Assembly (NCBI RefSeq): GCF_003443655.1
Contig: NZ_CP031941.1
Location: forward strand, 4,958,501 to 5,022,500
Origin: Nostoc sphaeroides
GTDB taxonomy: Bacteria; Cyanobacteriota; Cyanobacteriia; Cyanobacteriales; Nostocaceae
DNA: 64,000 bases
Direction: 5' to 3'
Shown here: piece by piece, positions 7,820-15,793 of the stretch
Layout: each line of letters begins with the position of its first letter
How positions within the stretch are numbered: the stretch's first letter is position 1
The notes under the pieces: generated by a model
Told to the model about the DNA's origin: nothing
Database searches by the model: none
The model's input: only the letters and a program-made list of their open reading frames with translations
Position numbers and translations under genes: made by a program

Positions 7820-8529
7820 GGTTTTCCTTGTGTAGATGAACTATTTGCCGATTGGGAATATTAACATGTAATGTGTTAACGAATTTGCATTATGCTTGGA
7901 AATTTAGGCACGAAAAGAAGCACAAGGCAAATAATTTACATGCATCTTTGGGGGGAAATTGTTTAACTAATTGTTATTTAACCCCACCAAATCGGGAAGA
8001 ACTGTCCCGTTAAATACAAAATAACAAAGAAAATATAAAAATGGCATTTCTTTAACTTATAGATTGCTAATCTTGGAGATAGCAATTTTATATATTAAAT
8101 ATAAATGCCTGGTTCTCAAACTGCCTAGTATCTAGAGATGGACTTTGGGAAATAGAAAACAGTTTAGCTCTGACTCCACATAGACTTCGCTAGGGTTAGC
8201 CTCTAATATCTAGGGATTTTAGGCTATTAAATATCTACTAATCTGTCTACTATGTTACACTAGCTAACCTAGATATTATCTAATAAGTAGCAAGAAATCC
8301 TTTGATAAGTCCAAGCTAATATACTTAGAACTTATACCATTTCCAAGAATATTTTGCAATAAATGCATCGCGTGTAAGGACGTACAGCAGTATGCCTGTC
8401 TCATTACTAAGGAGAGGGGTTGGGGGTGAGGTTCAAAAAAGTAGTTTATGCAAAGGAGAACCGTTATATGTATATCAGATATTTTGTGAAATGGTTAAAT
8501 TACAAAAAAATGGTATAATCACAAAAATC
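7820..8529. other. 710-bp gap without a recognised gene
   Basis: AT-rich, with no ORF having a convincing start and no tRNA-like fold. It should contain the promoter of the gene ending at 7448. Around 8392-8450 lies repeat debris (ggagaggggttgggggtgagg). I see nothing else to name. Confidence 0.5.
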
Positions 8530-10320
8530 TTATTTCTTAAAATATCTCAAGCCGTAACGATCTTGATATTTGCTGATATACTCTACATTTTGTTGCTCTA
8601 ATTTTGACAGCAATTTAGGTGGAAATGCTTTCGGTGAATATATCGGGCGATACCAAGATTGCTTATTAAAGTAGTCTTGTATTTCAGGAGTATCAAAACG
8701 GCGACCGTGATTAGCAAAAATCGAATTTCGCATAATATCTAGTTCAAAACCGTCTTTTTCATCCAAATCTGTATCAGTTACAAGTCTTTGGGAAAGCCAA
8801 GAATAATTGTTTGTAATTGTGGTTTCAACTGCTGGTGAAGATGTGGTAGCAATTTGCTTGAAATACAAACGATCAGCTGGTGCATTTGGATCTTTACTAG
8901 CAAACGCGCAATAAGCGCTTGCATTAGCTTGTCCATAAGTTTTGAGTAAGTCAATGCACTTGTTGCGATCGCTAAACAAGGCTGCATACACTTCAAATAA
9001 CTGCTTTCCTGACAAATTCGGATACTCTGGTATCCAAAACATTCCTGCTTGAGAATAACCACCCGCCTGTAAGGTTTCAACTTGCTTACTAGCTTTTGTT
9101 GAATTTGAATAACTAGAATCTGCCAAAAAATAAAAAGAACTGGGAGAACTCGCGCTATTAGTATCTGGTTGTGTGGGTGTTGTCACCTGTTGAGGTGAAA
9201 GAGTGTTGTTTACAGATTCGGAGACTTGGGGTGTTGGTGAAGTACCTGAAGACACTGATACAGGCGTTTGTGTTACTTCTGGCTGATTTGGAGGCGATTG
9301 AGAAACTTTTGTGAATACCTGACTTGCAATCACAGATGCACCAATTAATCCACCTGCAATCAAACTACCGATGAGGATACCATTCTGACTATTATTTTGA
9401 GGGGTAGGCTGTGGTTTGACAGGCAGTGTTTGAGGTGGCGGTGCAGAGACTACAGTCCGTTGAGTCAACAGGGGTTGCGTCGGTGGAATTGGATTTGCTA
9501 TGCTCTGCAAAGTATCCAGCATTGCTCTGGCTGTGGGGTAGCGATCGCGCGGATGATATGCGATCGCTCGATCAATTACTCCTGCCATAATTGGGTTAAT
9601 ATGACTCGCGTACTGTCGCCACACAATTTCACCCGTCTGGAAATCCGTTTCTAGTTGTTGCGCTTGTCTACCAGTCAGCAAATAAATTACCGTCATTCCT
9701 AAACTGTATAAATCACTAGAATAAACTGGTCTACCTGCGGCTTGTTCACTCGGCATATAGCCCGGTGTACCAATCACAATCGAACTGGTAGGATTGCCTT
9801 GAGAATTTACTACTGTTCCCATCGACTCGCGGATAGCGCCAAAATCAATTAGCACCGGCTTACCGTCCCGATGACGCACAATAATGTTATCCGGTTTAAT
9901 ATCGCGGTGAACGATATGCTTTGAGTGAACGTAATCCAGGACGGGTAATAAATTCATGAATAATTCCTGGACATCGCCTTCACTAAATAACCCCTGCGTT
10001 TGAACTTTTCCAGTTAGGGTATCGCCTTCAATCCACTCCTGAACTAAGTAAAATTGTCCACCTGACGAGAAATAGGCATACAATGCTGGAATTTGGTCAT
10101 TTGCGCCACCGAGTTCTTCTAAAATAGCTGCTTCACGTTGAAACCTCTCTTGCACTAACTGGTAAATTTGGGGATTGTTATGAATCGGTCTTAGCTGTTT
10201 AACCACACAACGGCGCTTTGAGGGCATATAGGTATCTTCTGCTAGATAGGTTTCACCAAACCCACCAGCGCCCAGTGTGCGGATAACTTGATAGCGATCG
10301 TTCAGCAGCTGTATTGTCAT
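8530..10320 (-). CDS. Serine/threonine protein kinase with SPOR-like and YARHG C-terminal domains
   Basis: 596 residues. Kinase domain about 10-270: Gly loop GAGGFGETY, Lys41 (VVKQL), catalytic HRDIKPDN with Asp140, DFG at 159-161, GTPGYMPSEQ. All key residues are present, so it should be active. A Pro-rich linker leads to one hydrophobic segment (about 316-336, GSLIAGGLIGASVIA). An S/T/P-rich stretch, a SPOR-like repeat (YFLADSSYS ... GGYSQAGMFWIPEYPNL) and a C-terminal YARHG domain (RNSIFANHGRRF) follow. Known YARHG domains are extracellular and probably bind peptidoglycan-associated ligands. The layout suggests a transmembrane kinase that senses the cell wall. It stands alone, flanked by MITE-type repeats. 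Confidence 0.92.
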   Translation of the reverse strand: MTIQLLNDRYQVIRTLGAGGFGETYLAEDTYMPSKRRCVVKQLRPIHNNPQIYQLVQERFQREAAILEELGGANDQIPALYAYFSSGGQFYLVQEWIEGDTLTGKVQTQGLFSEGDVQELFMNLLPVLDYVHSKHIVHRDIKPDNIIVRHRDGKPVLIDFGAIRESMGTVVNSQGNPTSSIVIGTPGYMPSEQAAGRPVYSSDLYSLGMTVIYLLTGRQAQQLETDFQTGEIVWRQYASHINPIMAGVIDRAIAYHPRDRYPTARAMLDTLQSIANPIPPTQPLLTQRTVVSAPPPQTLPVKPQPTPQNNSQNGILIGSLIAGGLIGASVIASQVFTKVSQSPPNQPEVTQTPVSVSSGTSPTPQVSESVNNTLSPQQVTTPTQPDTNSASSPSSFYFLADSSYSNSTKASKQVETLQAGGYSQAGMFWIPEYPNLSGKQLFEVYAALFSDRNKCIDLLKTYGQANASAYCAFASKDPNAPADRLYFKQIATTSSPAVETTITNNYSWLSQRLVTDTDLDEKDGFELDIMRNSIFANHGRRFDTPEIQDYFNKQSWYRPIYSPKAFPPKLLSKLEQQNVEYISKYQDRYGLRYFKK

Positions 10321-10342
10321 GGGAGATTACAAGCAGTATTCA

Positions 10343-10449
10343 TATAGCGGTTCTCGTTTACGTGAGGTACACCCGTAGGGGCACGGCAGTGCCGTGCCCT
10401 TACACCTCGCGATATAATGTTGTACCGCATCTGAATGGGAACCGCTATA
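10343..10449. repeat. MITE, TATAGCGGTTC family
   Basis: tatagcggttctc and gggaaccgctata form the inverted ends of a 107-bp element. The interior has the palindrome ggggcacggcagtgccgtgccc. Partial copies start at 1622 (tatagcggttcccactcagatgcg) and 29919. It lies just upstream of the kinase gene, so it may carry or displace that promoter. Confidence 0.65.
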
Positions 10450-10463
10450 AGATAGTTTTCCCC

Positions 10464-10611
10464 AGACTAAGTAAGTCGGTGCGAATAAATCGAACTATGT
10501 GTTTTTTAATGTAAAATTATTGTAATCCAGTTCGTAGTAAGGACTTCAGTCCTTCTTTTAGGACTAAAGTCCTTACTACAAACATGCAAATTATTTACGC
10601 CGTTTTACTTA
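10464..10611. repeat. MITE, AAGTAAGTCGGTG family, carrying the GTAGTAAGGACT palindrome
   Basis: Left end agtaagtcggtgcgaataaat, right end aattatttacgccgttttactt. A related copy with a different interior lies at about 50706-50834 (agtaagtaggcgagaataaat ... aattatttacgccgctctactt). Here the centre is the palindrome gtagtaaggacttcagtcctt / aaggactaaagtccttactac (10534-10579). Confidence 0.6.
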
Positions 10612-10614
10612 CCT

Positions 10615-11163
10615 TCACTTCAAATCTAGTAATCCTTCTTCTTTCAATTTCGGATTGAAGCGAATTTGCATTTGCAAACCACGCACTTCTAACAATTGCG
10701 TTAAAATTTCTGCTTCTACTCTCCGCGCCACATTTTTAAGAATTTTTATTTGTGCTAATTCATCATTAGCTGGATGTTGATATTTTGCCTGTTCTTCAGG
10801 AGTCATTACGACTTTGACATCAATGGGATGAGTCCATTTTTCTTTTTGCTCCCCATTTCCCCAAGGGACACTGCCATTTTCAGCAATCCAAGCATTTTCA
10901 GTATTTTCTAAAATTGTGCGACTAGGGCGTTCAATAGTTTGAACTTTCACCCAATAGCATTGCTGTGGCTGACGGACTAAATGCTGTTTGAGGCTGAGAT
11001 AAACATCACGAGAGTATCCTACAAATTGCAGCACTTTTTCTTGGTCAAAGATAGCATATACCCCGATTTTACCCTGAAATTGTTCGGGTAATTGGCCGCG
11101 ATCGTCAATGTAAGGAATATATTCCAGGGCTGTCAAAGAAGAAAGATTCGTTTCAAGAGCCAT
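10615..11163 (-). CDS. GIY-YIG nuclease-like protein
   Basis: 182 residues. The N-terminal half has the GIY-YIG core: GKIGVYAIFD (about 31-40) followed by LQFVGYSRDVYLSLKQHL, with a hydrophobic-Val-Gly in place of YIG. A Trp/Asn-rich middle (ENAWIAENGSVPWGN) and a charged helical tail (EILTQLLEVRGLQMQIRF) follow. The fold belongs to UvrC, homing-endonuclease and Slx1-type nucleases. The catalytic Arg is plausibly that in GYSRD; the Glu is not certain, so activity is unproven. Small cyanobacterial proteins of this type are widespread and uncharacterised. The unknown gene at 11207 lies upstream on the same strand. Confidence 0.75.
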   Translation of the reverse strand: MALETNLSSLTALEYIPYIDDRGQLPEQFQGKIGVYAIFDQEKVLQFVGYSRDVYLSLKQHLVRQPQQCYWVKVQTIERPSRTILENTENAWIAENGSVPWGNGEQKEKWTHPIDVKVVMTPEEQAKYQHPANDELAQIKILKNVARRVEAEILTQLLEVRGLQMQIRFNPKLKEEGLLDLK

Positions 11164-11206
11164 ACATCAAAGAGAATTGCTAATTAGGGAAAAAATATCT
11201 TTAAAA

Positions 11207-11536
11207 TTACCCGTTATCCACTTTTTGGTAAATTGCACAAAGGCGACTAGGTTTAAAAATCTTAGCACTAAACATGAAATTTGGTGGTACGTTGATAATG
11301 GCATATTCATCAGATTCATGATACTTTTCAAATTCTGCTGGCATTCCTTTAGTGGTAGTTAAGCTGTAAGGAACTGGTTGGAAAAGTAATTCTGTAAATT
11401 TAACTTGTTCACACTGCAACTGTTGACAAACTTGGTTTAAAAAAGCCTCACTGGTCAATAAATTGAATAAAATTTCTTGAGCTTGTGCTTCAAGAGTGAA
11501 ACTGCTATCAAAGTTCTGGACGATTTTAAGGGTCAT
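11207..11536 (-). CDS. Hypothetical protein (109 aa)
   Basis: Not recognised. It starts MTLKIVQNFDSSFTLEAQA and has a short helical region with two Cys (QVCQQLQCEQVKF), then a beta-rich C-terminal half (PNFMFSAKIFKPSRLCAIY). No signal peptide or membrane segment. It lies 43 bp upstream of the GIY-YIG gene in the same direction and could be co-transcribed with it. Codon usage looks like the neighbours. Confidence 0.6.
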   Translation of the reverse strand: MTLKIVQNFDSSFTLEAQAQEILFNLLTSEAFLNQVCQQLQCEQVKFTELLFQPVPYSLTTTKGMPAEFEKYHESDEYAIINVPPNFMFSAKIFKPSRLCAIYQKVDNG

Positions 11537-12306
11537 TTTCTATATAGGTAGCTATTAACGACTCTGACTTTTCATGGTATATGGAAAACCTCACTTCTAT
11601 TTCTCCCTGACTTGAAGGAGAGAGACTTTGAATTTTCCCACCTAGACTGCCGGCAAGATGGTTAAGAATCGTGAGCAGATTTTCAGGATAGGTGATTTGT
11701 GCTTAAGGCTGTGCTGACAAACTTCAGATATTGTACTTACAAAGATTAATATCAAATTAATAACTAAGTGTAAAAAAATCATTTATTAAGGTGTAATACT
11801 GCACTCATTGGTGTCAACTTAACGTAAAAACCAGTCTAGAAAAGCTTTTAGGATTGCCTCGTTGCCTCGTTCCCAGCCGGAGACTAGGAATGCCATCTTA
11901 AAGGCTCCGCCTCTCTGATTTGCGGCAGAGCCGCTATGATGAGCATTTCCAGCCCGAGGCTGGAAACGAGATTTGAAAGGAGTTTTACACCAATGTACTG
12001 CACTATATTACTACCATAAGACGAATCGGTTAAGGCAAGAGACGCGATAAATCGCTCTACAAAGGACTGATTATTGTAAAGACGGCGATTTTATCGCGTC
12101 TTTGCGATTAGCGGCGTGGAACCGTATTGGGGCTGTGCCTACGCACTGATCACACCAGCGCCCAGCCTGCCTAAAAACGCTTCTCACACAACAAAAATGA
12201 GTGGATAATCGTGATATAAACCACAACTATCCACTCAAAGTTTAGTAAATCGGGTTTACTAGAAAAACCTAAGTAGATTATTGAAACTTGGTAAGCTTCA
12301 AACCAA
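11537..12306. other. 770-bp gap rich in dispersed repeats
   Basis: At 11862-11972 a palindromic repeat (cctcgttcccagccgg ... ccgaggctggaaacgag) around aggctccgcctctctg. At about 12014-12130 a degenerate CAATAC-type MITE (acgaatcggttaagg ... ggaaccgtattgg, interior gacgcgataaatcgc palindrome) without a clear target duplication. Then a hairpin (12199-12236). No ORF I can support. Confidence 0.55.
12199..12236. terminator. Inverted repeat downstream of the 63-aa gene, possible terminator
   Basis: gagtggata and tatccactc, 9-bp perfect arms around a 20-base loop, about 70 bp beyond the stop of the minus-strand gene at 12307. The loop is long and the T run poor, so a terminator role is only possible. 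Confidence 0.4.
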
Positions 12307-12498
12307 TTAACGTGACTCAGTTCCCTGATTGGGGCTACCTGCTACAGAATCATTTTCTGGTGCTTCTGGTGTAGCAGTGGGTTTAGCATCGCTCTTTTCA
12401 TCATCGCCAGTTTTGCGCTGACTTTCGTCAAGAGTGGTTTCGTAATTACCAGAACTGGGTGTATTTTCTTGGCTACCAGCTTTTTGTGGTTCAGACAT
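12307..12498 (-). CDS. Small disordered acidic protein (63 aa)
   Basis: The translation is almost free of hydrophobic residues, rich in Ser, Glu, Asp, Pro, Asn and Gly, with no Cys or Trp. It begins MSEPQKAGSQENTPSSGNYE and ends NQGTESR. The composition indicates an intrinsically unfolded protein. The start is preceded by taggaatgcaataATG with a weak ribosome site. Unlike the repeat-derived ORFs around it, the sequence is not a tandem repeat. Family not recognised; hydrophilic stress proteins are a possibility but only by composition. Confidence 0.5.
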   Translation of the reverse strand: MSEPQKAGSQENTPSSGNYETTLDESQRKTGDDEKSDAKPTATPEAPENDSVAGSPNQGTESR

Positions 12499-12653
12499 TA
12501 TTGCATTCCTAATAATTTTATTGTTGGTATTATCTTAAGAAGATTAACAGTGTTAGTGCATCTATCCAGATATAGTTATGGCTGATTTCTAGCTCTATCG
12601 AAAGTATTGTTTAGTACTACTCATGTATACTGAGAAAAATCCATTTATCTGAT

Positions 12654-12714
12654 GACTGTTGACTGATGACTGTTAACCGTCAACAGTCAACAGTCATCAG
12701 TCATCAGTCATCAG
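12654..12714. repeat. Tandem heptamer repeats forming a large hairpin
   Basis: gactgttgactgatgactgttaac faces gtcaacagtcaacagtcatcagtc, so two runs of the same 7-bp unit in opposite orientation make a long stem just upstream of the GNAT gene. Confidence 0.8.
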
Positions 12715-12760
12715 GTAAATGTACAAATTAAATGCGTAACAGCTTATCAAAGTGTAATTA

Positions 12761-13273
12761 ATGAACCAGAGTAATCTATCGTTATCATCTGGGTGTATGC
12801 TTCGCAAGGCAACCTCTGGGGATCAGTGGTCGATTCGATTGCTAGTGTTTTCAGCGAAACTCGACCCAACCCAATTAAATTGGCAGCAATTTTGGGTAAT
12901 AGAATGCGATGTCTACGGCAGGCAAAGCCTACGCAATCTGGTAGCTTGTGGACAGCTACGTAATTTCTCAGGGGCACAAGAACTTGGTAGTTTGGTCGTT
13001 GCATCAGCTTGGAGAGGTCGCGGTTTGGGTACTTTGCTAACGCAGCATTTGATTAATACGGCAACGCAACCACTTTATCTTGAATGTTTAGGTGAACGAT
13101 TGGCGCAGTTTTACAGTCGCTTTGGTTTTGTGCCAATATCTTTTGAAGACTTGCCACAATTTCCCAGTACAAGAGGCAAGTCTTCGCTCAAGGGGAAATT
13201 TAGATTCTCGCAATTAGTTAAAAGGCTGTTCAGAGTTCCTGTGGTGTTTATGGAACATCGAGGTAATTCGTAA
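12761..13273 (+). CDS. GNAT family N-acetyltransferase with an in-frame repeat insertion
   Basis: 170 residues, one GNAT domain. The acetyl-CoA site is LGSLVVASAWRGRGLGTLL (the R/Q-x-x-G-x-G/A loop as RGRGLG) followed by LYLECLGERLAQFYSRFGF, the usual beta5 / Y-x-x-x-G-F end. Between beta strands at about residues 48-57 the residues CDVYGRQSLR are encoded by gcgatgtctacggcaggcaa-type sequence, a small palindromic repeat of these genomes. Without it the strand would read WVIE-NLVACGQL, a normal GNAT hairpin. The acceptor substrate cannot be told. Confidence 0.85.
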   Translation: MNQSNLSLSSGCMLRKATSGDQWSIRLLVFSAKLDPTQLNWQQFWVIECDVYGRQSLRNLVACGQLRNFSGAQELGSLVVASAWRGRGLGTLLTQHLINTATQPLYLECLGERLAQFYSRFGFVPISFEDLPQFPSTRGKSSLKGKFRFSQLVKRLFRVPVVFMEHRGNS

Positions 13274-13470
13274 TTCGTAATTCGTAATTCGTAATGACGC
13301 TCGTTCGCGCAGCGTGTCCGTAGGCAAGACTCGCTAACGCTGCGCTAACGTAATTCGTAATTAAGATAGGCAGGAAAAGGCTTGATAGAACCTGTTTCTA
13401 ACCCTTTACTTTCGCCCATTCCCCATTCCCCATTCCCTATTCCCCACTCCCCACTCCCCACTCCCCATTT
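13262..13470. repeat. TAATTCG and CCCCATT/CCCCACT tandem heptamers with a palindromic repeat between
   Basis: gtaattcgtaattcg units at 13264-13295 and 13348-13362 flank cgctcgttcgcgcagcgtgtccgtaggcaag, a dispersed repeat. cccattccccattcc and ccccactcc units follow at 13416-13466, abutting the end of the methyltransferase gene. Confidence 0.75.
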
Positions 13471-14148
13471 TCAAATCTGAGGTTTAGCAAAAATCGTTAG
13501 TAAGACTGGCCCTAGTAAATAGTGGTGATTCAAACACAATAACCCAGCAGAGGAGCCAAGAAGTTGACGTTGATTAGGGCTGTAGAGGCTAATTCCAAAG
13601 GGAGAGATTGGCAATAATTGAGGTTCTATCTCTTTTATGGAGGTAAAATCAACCAAGTAGAAGCGTCCACCGGGAGAAAGTACCCGTGCTATCTCACTAA
13701 CCACCTGTTTTGGTTCCAAATAGTGCAAAAAACTGATAGTGCTGAAAACAGCATCAAATTGACCATCAGCAAAGGGAAGAGACTCAGCTTTGCCCTCGAT
13801 ATAAATTAAGCGTGGACGGTGGCGGTTGCTCTGTCTTGCTACCCGCAACATATTAGCAGATAAATCCAATCCAGTGGCTTGCATGTCGGGAAACTGAGTA
13901 GCAAGGCGCTCAAGTAAACGTCCAGTACCACAGCCGATATCAAGTACATTTGCTGACTCTGGTAAATCGACGGACTCCAGCAACCGTTTGTGAATGGCTC
14001 GATAAAACACTGAAGGAAAGAGCCAGTCGTAACTTGATGCCCATCGATCAAAAAGGAACTTTTTGTTACTAAAAAAGTCATTAGTCATTAGTTCTCGCAG
14101 TTTACCTGAAGCTGAATGCTTTTTTAGGGTAAGTAGCTGCGCCTCCAA
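13471..14148 (-). CDS. Class I SAM-dependent methyltransferase
   Basis: 225 residues. Motif I is VLDIGCGTGRLLERL (about residues 68-82), then the acidic loop GLDLSANML, the post-I region AESLPFADGQFDAVFSTISFLHY and the motif III-like VLSPGGRFYLVDF. This is the UbiE/Methyltransf_11 type. The C-terminus is hydrophobic (SAGLLCLNHHYLLGPVLLTIFA) and may touch a membrane or lipid substrate. The conserved domain begins at about FDRWASSYDWLFPSVFY; an alternative Met at residue 21 is possible. No pathway neighbours. Confidence 0.88.
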   Translation of the reverse strand: MEAQLLTLKKHSASGKLRELMTNDFFSNKKFLFDRWASSYDWLFPSVFYRAIHKRLLESVDLPESANVLDIGCGTGRLLERLATQFPDMQATGLDLSANMLRVARQSNRHRPRLIYIEGKAESLPFADGQFDAVFSTISFLHYLEPKQVVSEIARVLSPGGRFYLVDFTSIKEIEPQLLPISPFGISLYSPNQRQLLGSSAGLLCLNHHYLLGPVLLTIFAKPQI

Positions 14149-14420
14149 TAAGTTGGTTAACTATAGTTTTGCAGTTCGGCAATATCTAGCCTAAGATTTG
14201 GCAAAATCCTTATGCTCACTTTGGCAAATTATCCGGAATTTTGGCTGTTGAATGTGTAGTTAACGGTGTTACTAGAGAATCATTCTATCTCTGTAAAGAA
14301 CCAAATAACGAGCAATTATTGCATAAAACTGCATAAAACTATAGAACCTAACTGTATATATTTATAGAGGTTCAAATACAAAAAACTGAATCTAGCTTTA
14401 AATTATTAAGGTGAAAAATT

Positions 14421-14711
14421 ATGACAAGTTTTATTCAAACCCGGTTACACAATGATTTACTCCATCCCGTCCGCCAGTGGTTGGAAACAATAGAAATTCA
14501 TAACTCCAAATTGGCTCATTTCCTGTGCAAAGCTATTCCTGCTCAGTGTCCCTTTGAGCGAGACATCACGCTCTTTAGCCGGAAGCTATTTCACATTCCT
14601 CCGATGTGTAAATTAAATCCCCTATACGAGGAAGTGGTTGGTTTGCGTTTTAAAGCGCTCTGTTATCTTGCCGATGAATGCGGCGAAGATGTCACAGCCT
14701 ATTGCTCATAG
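14421..14711 (+). CDS. Mo-dependent nitrogenase C-terminal domain family protein (second paralogue)
   Basis: 96 residues, consisting of little more than the conserved domain: LLHPVRQWLETIEIHNSKLA, IPAQCPFERDI, HIPPMCKLNPLYEEV, LRFKALCYLADECGEDV and a C-terminal YCS. It matches the core of the protein at 7448-7819 closely, so the two are paralogues 6.6 kb apart on opposite strands. The start is preceded by attaaggtgaaaaattATG with an AAGG ribosome site. Function unknown; conserved Cys residues suggest metal or redox chemistry, which is inference. Confidence 0.85.
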   Translation: MTSFIQTRLHNDLLHPVRQWLETIEIHNSKLAHFLCKAIPAQCPFERDITLFSRKLFHIPPMCKLNPLYEEVVGLRFKALCYLADECGEDVTAYCS

Positions 14712-14904
14712 CCAGTTGGATCGTTATTTGATCAAGCAGCGATCGCTAATTGTAAATTTACGGTTGTTACTTACTCAGGTTTATACTAAGGTAACGTACA
14801 CTCAATTTTAGATGTTTGGCTATTTAAGTAGCTGACACCTCGAAGATAGTGTTTCCACACCGTATTTTTGCTTACCGTACCCTGCTGAAATCATTAACAT
14901 CATC

Positions 14905-15579
14905 ATGACGCACATCTTACTGGTTGAAGATGAAGTCAAACTGGCACGATTTGTCGAATTGGAATTGAATTATGAAGGCTATCAAGTCAGTATTGCCTAC
15001 GATGGATTAACTGCACTCACCGCAGCGCGTAAGTTACATCTAGATTTAGTAATTTTAGACTGGATGTTGCCTGGTTTATCGGGGTTGGAAATTTGCCACC
15101 GCCTGCGAAGTATTGCTGAGAAAGTGCCGATAATCTTATTAACCGTCAAAGACGAAGTGAGCGATCGCATTGTAGGCTTAGACACTGGTGCTGATGATTA
15201 CCTCGTTAAACCCTTCAGCGTTGATGAATTATTAGCCAGAGTCGGCGATCGCTTACGAAGAAGCCAGCAAGTAGATGGTGCAGATGTTTTAGAATTTAAA
15301 GACCTAACTTTAAATCGTCGCACGCGCCAAGTGTACCGAGATCAGAGGTTAATTGAGTTAACTGTTAAGGAATTTGATTTACTAGAATATTTACTGGCCC
15401 ATCCGCGACAGGTAATTACCTGCGATCGCATTTTACAAGAAGTCTGGGGTTACGGCTTGATGGGCGATGCGAACATCATTGAACTTCAGATGCGCTACCT
15501 ACGGCTGAAACTTGAAGCCAATAACGAAAAGAGCCTCATTCAAACTGTGAGTGGTGTTGGCTACACATTACATGATTGA
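14905..15579 (+). CDS. OmpR/PhoB-type response regulator transcription factor
   Basis: 224 residues. Receiver domain 1-115 with acidic pair Glu8-Asp9, phospho-acceptor Asp52 (VILDWMLP) and Lys near 102 (DDYLVKPF). Winged-helix DNA-binding domain about 130-222 (LTLNRRTRQVYR, LTVKEFDLLEYLL, VWGYG, VSGVGYTL). Complete and orthodox. No histidine kinase is adjacent, so it is an orphan regulator. A terminator-like hairpin 90 bp downstream (15668) separates it from the arsenosugar operon. It resembles the cyanobacterial RppA/NrsR group, but the exact orthologue cannot be fixed by eye. Confidence 0.93.
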   Translation: MTHILLVEDEVKLARFVELELNYEGYQVSIAYDGLTALTAARKLHLDLVILDWMLPGLSGLEICHRLRSIAEKVPIILLTVKDEVSDRIVGLDTGADDYLVKPFSVDELLARVGDRLRRSQQVDGADVLEFKDLTLNRRTRQVYRDQRLIELTVKEFDLLEYLLAHPRQVITCDRILQEVWGYGLMGDANIIELQMRYLRLKLEANNEKSLIQTVSGVGYTLHD

Positions 15580-15582
15580 ATT

Positions 15583-15650
15583 TGGGCATTGGGGAATGGG
15601 GAATGGGGAATTTTCCCCCTACTCCCCACTCCCTACTCCCCGCTCCCTTC
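15583..15650. repeat. GGGGAAT / CCCCACT heptamer hairpin
   Basis: gggaatggggaatgggg faces ctactccccactccctactcccc, a long imperfect hairpin built from tandem 7-mers immediately after the regulator stop. Confidence 0.75.
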
Positions 15651-15667
15651 CAGTGTCAAATAACGGT

Positions 15668-15709
15668 AAAACCCCAAACTTTTGTATTCCAGGAAAGTTT
15701 GGGGTTTTT
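15668..15709 (+). terminator. Rho-independent terminator after the response regulator
   Basis: aaaaccccaaacttt pairs perfectly with aaagtttggggtttt around an 11-base loop, and the right arm ends in a run of five T. It is a well-formed intrinsic terminator for the gene ending at 15579 and insulates the arsM operon. Confidence 0.85.
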
Positions 15710-15793
15710 GGCAATCTGAGCAAGAACTCATCCAACTCCGGGTTAATTATATTAGGATGCACAAAGCTGTCATCATATAAAATCTAAAACTGC

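Noticed and set aside
12014..12130. CAATAC-family MITE in the 11.5-12.3 kb gap
   Set aside because: The right end and core match, but the left end is worn and no duplication can be seen. Described as degenerate only.
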